Shown: piece by piece, positions 55,326 through 60,182 of the stretch
Layout: each line of letters opens with the position of its first letter
Numbering within the stretch: the first letter of the stretch is position 1
Source: Melioribacter roseus
GTDB lineage: Bacteria > Bacteroidota > Ignavibacteria > Ignavibacteriales > Melioribacteraceae
NCBI GenBank assembly: GCA_020722005.1
Contig: DYLP01000012.1
Span: forward strand, 1 to 60,182
Direction of reading: 5' to 3'
Length of the DNA stretch: 60,182 nucleotides
Program-made: the position numbers and the translations under genes
The notes under the pieces: model-generated
The model's input: the letters and a program-made list of their open reading frames with translations, nothing else
The model's database searches: none
What the model was told of the DNA's origin: nothing

Positions 55326-56170
55326 AACACCTCAAACGGGCAACAGATATTACTCTGGGAATAAATATTTTCCTGTTTTTGATCAAAGCAGTAGTGGGAG
55401 TATTGTCGAATTCAATCGCTGTAATTTCTGAAGCTCTTAATTCATTTACAGATATTCTTGTATCGATTGGAATTAAAATTGCAGTCAAAATTTCGAAAGA
55501 CAAACCGGACTCAAAGCATCAATTCGGCCATAATGCAGCTCAGCCGATAGCAGCTTTCATACTGGCGGTTTTTGCATTTGTCGTAGGAATTAATATCGTC
55601 GAAGAATCAATTAAAAGATTGATAGAACCCCAAGCAATCAACCCGATCCCAGAAGTCTATATTGTTCTTATGATTACTATCATTACAAAAATCATTTTGA
55701 GCAGATATCAGGTGAATATCAGCAGAAAATACAAAAGTCCGGCTATCAAGGCAGCCTCAGTCGATAGTATTAATGATGTCATGGCTTCTGGAATTGCATT
55801 GATTGGATTTCTGGGCAGTGTTTACAATCTCGAATATTTTGACAGCACTGCAGGTATTATGGTCGCAATGTTTATTTTTAAATCGGGTTACGAAGTCGGT
55901 CGTGAAAATATCGATTATTTAATGGGTCGTTCGGCACCAGCAGAATTCGACTCCCAACTGAGAAAGATCACAATGCAAGTTCACGGCGTTAAAGGAATAA
56001 ACGACCTCCGCTCACATTTCGTAGGCGACAAATATCACATTGAGATTCACATAGAAGTAGACAAAGATATTCCCACCTCCATATCTCACGACATTGGTAA
56101 TAAAGTGCGCCAAACACTCGAAGAACTCGACGAAATTCACAAGGTGTTTGTACACGTCGACCCGGTATAA
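55322..56170 (+). CDS. Cation diffusion facilitator metal exporter
   Basis: Inner-membrane exporter of 282 residues with six membrane segments and a C-terminal cytoplasmic ferredoxin-like domain (about 205-282, with VHGVKGINDLRSHFVGDKYHIEIHIEVD). The transport site residues are N40xxxD44 in TM2 (EALNSFTDIL) and D148xxxD152 in TM5 (AASVDSINDVM). His is usual at the first position in zinc transporters, so this pattern points to manganese or iron. It starts inside the stop of the asparagine-synthase-like gene, thus is co-translated with it. Confidence 0.93.
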   Translation: MKHLKRATDITLGINIFLFLIKAVVGVLSNSIAVISEALNSFTDILVSIGIKIAVKISKDKPDSKHQFGHNAAQPIAAFILAVFAFVVGINIVEESIKRLIEPQAINPIPEVYIVLMITIITKIILSRYQVNISRKYKSPAIKAASVDSINDVMASGIALIGFLGSVYNLEYFDSTAGIMVAMFIFKSGYEVGRENIDYLMGRSAPAEFDSQLRKITMQVHGVKGINDLRSHFVGDKYHIEIHIEVDKDIPTSISHDIGNKVRQTLEELDEIHKVFVHVDPV

Positions 56171-56229
56171 ATTGAATTTTTGTCAATAATTTTTGTTATT
56201 ATTCGTGCCAATATTATGAAGTGTAAAAA

Positions 56230-57906
56230 TTGAAAAAACTAAATTTACTGGAAGTACTAAATTCAAGCTGTGAAAAATACAGCAGCAACATTGCCGTATC
56301 GTATATCGATCAACCCCCGCTGACATATAAGAAATTTAAAGAAAAAGTAGAGAACGTTTCCGCATATCTCAAATCAAACGGTATTACAGCGGGCGATAAA
56401 GTAGCTATTCTGAGCGAGAATCAACCCAACTGGGCGGTCACTTATTTTGCAATTACAACAATGGGCGCAATTGCCGTTCCGATTATGACTGAATTCAGCT
56501 CTTCGGAAATACAACATGTACTAAGGCACTCCGAATCGAAAGCAATTTTTGTTTCGTCCAAACAGTTTTCTAAGATAGAAGATTTCGACAGCAAAAATTT
56601 ATTACTCCGAATATTAATTGACGATTTTTCGATAATACCCGAGAACACAAAAAGCGACATCTTGAAAGAAATATTAAACAGCGGTAAAAAAGAATTTTCA
56701 AAAATTAAAGAAGCCGCTTTGAAATTCATTGGTTTATTATCCGACGAAGTAGAAGAGGAAAATCCGGCTTTGATACTTTATACTTCGGGCACTACCGGTC
56801 ATTCCAAGGGAGTTGTACTAACGCATAAAAATATTGTTTCGAATGCACTCGACACTCTATCGATCGTAGAAGTTACTTCGACCGACAGATTGCTCTCAAT
56901 TCTACCCTTATTCCATACAATTGAATCGACATTGGGACTGGTAACGCCCTTCATCGCAGGGGCATCGATAACATATTTATCGAAACCACCGACGGCAACC
57001 GTTCTTCTTCCGGCTCTTCAAAAAGTAAAACCGACTGTTATACTCGCCGTTCCTTTAATTATCGAAAAAATTTATAAGTTACGAGTATTGCCCGAGATAA
57101 AAAAGAAACTGATAACCCGGAAATTATATAGTTTATCCTACTTTAGAAAAAAAATCAATAAAGTTGCCGGCAAAAAATTAATGCAAACATTCGGTGGAAA
57201 TTTGAAGATGTTGTGCCTCGGCGGAGCGGCTCTTGCTGCAGACGTTGAATTGTTCCTAAAAGAATCGCAGTTCCCTTATGCTGTTGGTTACGGTTTAACC
57301 GAGACTTCGCCACTTGCAACTGGGACAAAACCGTCACTTGTAAAATTCAGGTCGGCAGGCAAAGCTCTTCCGAATGTGAGCATCAAAATCGACAATCCAG
57401 ACCCGACAACGGGAGAAGGCGAAGTCTTGATCAAAGGATCCAATGTGATGAAAGGTTATTTCAAAGATTTAGAAAAAACAAAAGAAGTGTTTACGGAAGA
57501 CGGATGGTTCAGAAGCGGTGACCTCGGATTTATTGACGAAGACGGTTACTTATTTATTAAAGGTCGTTCTAAAAATGTAATTATCGGTCCAAACGGAAAA
57601 AATATTTATCCCGAAGAAATCGAATCACTAATAAATGAATCGACTTATGTGCTGGAGTCGCTTGTTGTCGAAAGCAATGGTCAGCTGATTGCACGTGTCT
57701 TCCTAAATTACGACGTTATCGATAAAGAAACTAAAGATATGGACGACTCTCAGTCACGACAATTCATCCAAAAATTATTGAACGACATTTTAACAAACGT
57801 TAATTTGCGTGTCAATAAATTTTCGCAATTAAATAAAATTATTGAGCAACAGGAACCATTTGAAAAAACACCTACTCAAAAAATCAAAAGATATCTCTAC
57901 ACATAG
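56230..57906 (+). CDS. Long-chain acyl-CoA synthetase (AMP-binding)
   Basis: Activates fatty acids to acyl-CoA through acyl-AMP, 558 residues. AMP-binding motif LILYTSGTTGHSKGVVLTH lies near 180-200, YGLTETSPLATGT near 355-367, and the hinge region DGWFRSGDLGFIDEDGYLFIKGRSKN near 422-447. The start is TTG at 56230 because a stop codon lies in frame just upstream and no ATG is available nearby. The gene stands 59 bases after the metal exporter. Confidence 0.93.
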   Translation: MKKLNLLEVLNSSCEKYSSNIAVSYIDQPPLTYKKFKEKVENVSAYLKSNGITAGDKVAILSENQPNWAVTYFAITTMGAIAVPIMTEFSSSEIQHVLRHSESKAIFVSSKQFSKIEDFDSKNLLLRILIDDFSIIPENTKSDILKEILNSGKKEFSKIKEAALKFIGLLSDEVEEENPALILYTSGTTGHSKGVVLTHKNIVSNALDTLSIVEVTSTDRLLSILPLFHTIESTLGLVTPFIAGASITYLSKPPTATVLLPALQKVKPTVILAVPLIIEKIYKLRVLPEIKKKLITRKLYSLSYFRKKINKVAGKKLMQTFGGNLKMLCLGGAALAADVELFLKESQFPYAVGYGLTETSPLATGTKPSLVKFRSAGKALPNVSIKIDNPDPTTGEGEVLIKGSNVMKGYFKDLEKTKEVFTEDGWFRSGDLGFIDEDGYLFIKGRSKNVIIGPNGKNIYPEEIESLINESTYVLESLVVESNGQLIARVFLNYDVIDKETKDMDDSQSRQFIQKLLNDILTNVNLRVNKFSQLNKIIEQQEPFEKTPTQKIKRYLYT

Positions 57907-57960
57907 AAGAAACTATTTTAATTTGTCAATGTATTAATACCAAATAATTCGGAATACTCA

Positions 57961-60033
57961 ATGAAAAAATTAACTCTGTTACTCAGTTTCATATTGCTGG
58001 TCGGCTCTATCGAAGCACAAAATGTGGAAGATGTAATTAAGAAGAACCATACCATCGATTCTTCGAGAGTAATTCTTCCGGAAGAAACGAACGAACGTGT
58101 GGCTCAGGTAATAACAAGGATTCTCAGCCGTTACCATTTTCGCAAAGAACCTCTTTCAGATACACTTTCATCACTCATATTCGACGAGTATATAAAAAAT
58201 CTGGACAATTCAAAACTATATTTTCTAAAAAAAGATATAAATCAATTCGAACAGTATCGTTACGAATTCGACAATTATCTTGAAACAGGCAATCTGAATG
58301 TTCCATACGAGGTATTCAATCTTTATAAAAAAAGATTGGGCGAACGCGTAAAATATGTAGAAAAAATTCTCGAGCATGAATTCGATTTCACTGTAGACGA
58401 ATATTTTCAACCCGATAGAGATAGTGCCGACTGGGCAAAAACAGAAGAAGAATTAAACGAATTATGGAGACTGCGATTAAAAAACGATGCTCTGAATCTG
58501 ATACTTTCCGGTAAAGATTGGAAGGGTGCGGTTGATGTATTATTAAAGCGCTACAGAAACTATCACAAAATCATTCTGCAATACGAGTCCGAAGACGTTT
58601 TTTCAGTATTTATGAATTCTGTAACTCAGGTTTACGACCCGCATTCAGATTACCTATCGCCTTCAGCATCGGATAATTTCGATATCAGCATGAAGCTTTC
58701 GCTCGAAGGTATTGGAGCCACACTGCGTCAGGACTACGACTACACTGTAGTAGTTAGCATAGTACCCGGAGGTCCAGCTGATAAGTGCAAACTTTTACAC
58801 GCCGAAGATAGAATTATCGGCGTGGCTCAGGGCGAAGATGGCGAAATGGTCGATGTCATTGGCTGGCGGCTCGACGATGTTATTAAATTAATTCGGGGCA
58901 AAAAAGGCACACTGGTTCGTCTATTGATTCTAAAGGCTGAAGATGGAAACAACGCACAGCCCACAGAAATTAAAATTGTACGCGACGAAGTTAAACTCGA
59001 AGAACAGGCTGCCAAAAGTGAAATTATCAATATTAAAGAAGATGGCCTCAATTTCAAACTGGGCGTTATTAAACTTCCATCATTTTATAGCGACTTCGAA
59101 GCTCAACAAAAAGGCTTGCAAGATTACCGAAGTACTACACGCGACGTTAAAAAAATACTCGACGAGTTTAATAAAGAAAAAGTCGACGGAGTTATTCTTG
59201 ATTTAAGAAATAACGGCGGCGGCTCTCTCCAGGAAGCTATTAATCTTACCGGGCTATTTATTAAAGCCGGTCCAGTCGTGCAGGTAAAAAATATTATGAA
59301 TATAATCGAAGTCAACAGTGATCGCGATTCAGCAATTTACTACGATGGTCCTCTGGCAGTGCTCGTCAATCGTTTCAGCGCATCGGCTTCCGAGATTCTA
59401 TCAGGCGCAATTCAGGATTACGGACGCGGACTTGTAATAGGAGAAAATACATTCGGTAAGGGCACCGTTCAGAACTTGCTCGACCTGAACAGCCAAATTC
59501 CGATTAAAGACAAAAAACTGGGGAAACTGAAATTAACAATTGCCAAGTTTTATCGCATTACAGGCAATTCAACACAAAACAAAGGGGTTCAACCCGACGT
59601 GGCATTTCCTTCTCCTTACGAAGCTAAGGAATTCGGGGAAAGCGCTTCCGATAGAGCATTGCCGTATGACACTATCAACCCCGTGCCTTACGAACCGTAT
59701 GATAACTTTACAGCTTCGATTCCCATGCTGACACAGAAACATGTAAAAAGAGCTCATAAAGACCCCGAGTATCAATTCCTTATAGAAGAGATTCAGAATT
59801 TCAAAAAGAATAGAGAAAAGAAACTTTTCACATTAAACCTTGAAAAGAGAAAAGCCGAAAAAGAAAAAGCCGACGCCGATAAAAAAAGAAGAGACGAAGA
59901 GAAGGCAAAATTACTCGGTATCGATATAAAAGAAATGCAAGAAACCTCTTCAGAAAATTCATGGATCAAAGACTACGAATTGAAAGAAACCGGCAGGATT
60001 TTAGCGGACTTTATTTTAACCAAAGTCGGTTAA
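57961..60033 (+). CDS. prc: C-terminal processing protease Prc/Ctp, S41A
   Basis: Periplasmic serine protease of 690 residues that trims or degrades proteins from the C-terminus. Signal peptide 1-19 (ends IEAQ). An N-terminal helical region (about 20-210) precedes the PDZ domain (about 240-335) and the S41 domain with the Ser/Lys dyad: Ser in SASASEIL (473-480) and K500 in NTFGKGTVQ. The C-terminal extension is highly charged, with a Lys/Glu-rich helix near 620-650, as in the E. coli Prc type. Followed by a strong hairpin. Confidence 0.95.
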   Translation: MKKLTLLLSFILLVGSIEAQNVEDVIKKNHTIDSSRVILPEETNERVAQVITRILSRYHFRKEPLSDTLSSLIFDEYIKNLDNSKLYFLKKDINQFEQYRYEFDNYLETGNLNVPYEVFNLYKKRLGERVKYVEKILEHEFDFTVDEYFQPDRDSADWAKTEEELNELWRLRLKNDALNLILSGKDWKGAVDVLLKRYRNYHKIILQYESEDVFSVFMNSVTQVYDPHSDYLSPSASDNFDISMKLSLEGIGATLRQDYDYTVVVSIVPGGPADKCKLLHAEDRIIGVAQGEDGEMVDVIGWRLDDVIKLIRGKKGTLVRLLILKAEDGNNAQPTEIKIVRDEVKLEEQAAKSEIINIKEDGLNFKLGVIKLPSFYSDFEAQQKGLQDYRSTTRDVKKILDEFNKEKVDGVILDLRNNGGGSLQEAINLTGLFIKAGPVVQVKNIMNIIEVNSDRDSAIYYDGPLAVLVNRFSASASEILSGAIQDYGRGLVIGENTFGKGTVQNLLDLNSQIPIKDKKLGKLKLTIAKFYRITGNSTQNKGVQPDVAFPSPYEAKEFGESASDRALPYDTINPVPYEPYDNFTASIPMLTQKHVKRAHKDPEYQFLIEEIQNFKKNREKKLFTLNLEKRKAEKEKADADKKRRDEEKAKLLGIDIKEMQETSSENSWIKDYELKETGRILADFILTKVG

Positions 60034-60037
60034 CAGT

Positions 60038-60094
60038 AGCGCTTTCTCGATACTAATTCTAATTTATTCACTAATATCGGGAAGGCGCTTTTTC
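60038..60094 (+). terminator. Rho-independent terminator after prc
   Basis: AGCGCTTTCTCGATA pairs with TATCGGGAAGGCGCT (60075-60089) over 15 positions with two G-T pairs, around a 22-base loop, and is followed by TTTTT. It starts 4 bases after the prc stop codon. The remaining 88 bases of the window are AT-rich and show no gene. Confidence 0.85.
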
Positions 60095-60182
60095 ATATCC
60101 ATTTCTATTTCACGTCTCTTAAAAATATTTAAAAGAATTTAAATTTCTTTAAATACACTTCACCTTATCTTTCGTTTCTGGT

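Noticed and set aside
1-60182. CRISPR arrays, tRNA genes, phage or insertion sequences
   Set aside because: I found no regularly spaced repeats, no tRNA-like T-arm plus acceptor pairs, and no transposase or phage structural gene.

Overview
The window fits a moderately AT-rich Gram-negative bacterium of the Bacteroidota/Ignavibacteriota branch. The evidence is a SusC/SusD/SusE outer-membrane uptake set, lipoproteins with FTSC/MISC-type lipoboxes, and secreted enzymes ending in a YPNPFNP-type (type IX secretion) sorting domain. The overall look, with tricorn-like S41 peptidases, PspC proteins and both starch and cellulose hydrolases, suggests an Ignavibacteria member such as Melioribacter. That placement is inferred from protein style; I ran no search.

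Layout. (1) 0-24 kb is mostly chromosomal housekeeping. It holds a PspC membrane protein pair, an ECF sigma/RskA-like anti-sigma pair, alaS, a succinate-semialdehyde-type dehydrogenase, a PIN-PhoH ATPase, a tricorn-like protease, a glycosyltransferase, miaA, a cNMP/GAF/ATPase signalling protein whose phospho-acceptor His is replaced by Gln, an AlkA-type glycosylase, a second sigma/anti-sigma pair, the recombination and repair block recJ-yebC-ruvC-ruvA, the RNase P RNA, an AI-2E-family exporter and an unrecognised protein. (2) 24.0-26.8 kb is a small decaying accessory patch. It has a radical SAM pseudogene, a PD-(D/E)XK endonuclease gene broken by two one-base losses in A-tracts, and an intact DNA adenine methylase. 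(3) 26.8-37.0 kb, all on the minus strand, is a beta-glucan (cellulose) cluster: GH9, a carbohydrate-binding-like lipoprotein, a ROK glucokinase, GH3, GH5 and a large multidomain clan GH-A enzyme with a type IX sorting tail. (4) 37.1-52.0 kb, minus strand, is an alpha-glucan (starch) utilization locus: SSS symporter, GH31, GH13, SusC, SusD, SusE, and a CBM48-GH13 amylase with a sorting tail. (5) 52.3-60.0 kb, plus strand, holds pepT, an asparagine-synthase-like protein whose glutaminase nucleophile is replaced by Ser, a cation diffusion facilitator, an acyl-CoA synthetase and a Prc/Ctp protease, closed by a hairpin terminator.

How the genes work together (inference). Surface or secreted amylase and the clan GH-A enzyme would cut polymers outside the cell. 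SusCDE would bind and import maltooligosaccharides. Periplasmic GH13, GH31, GH3, GH5 and GH9 enzymes would finish hydrolysis to glucose. The SSS symporter would carry the sugar across the inner membrane and the ROK kinase would phosphorylate it. No regulator of SusR, HTCS or ECF type sits inside either cluster.

The most unusual sequence features are three related long inverted repeats of about 75-95 bp placed just downstream of genes, the Dam/endonuclease remnant with possible phase-variable A-tracts, the His-less kinase-like protein, and the carbohydrate-binding module inserted into the barrel of the 980-residue hydrolase.
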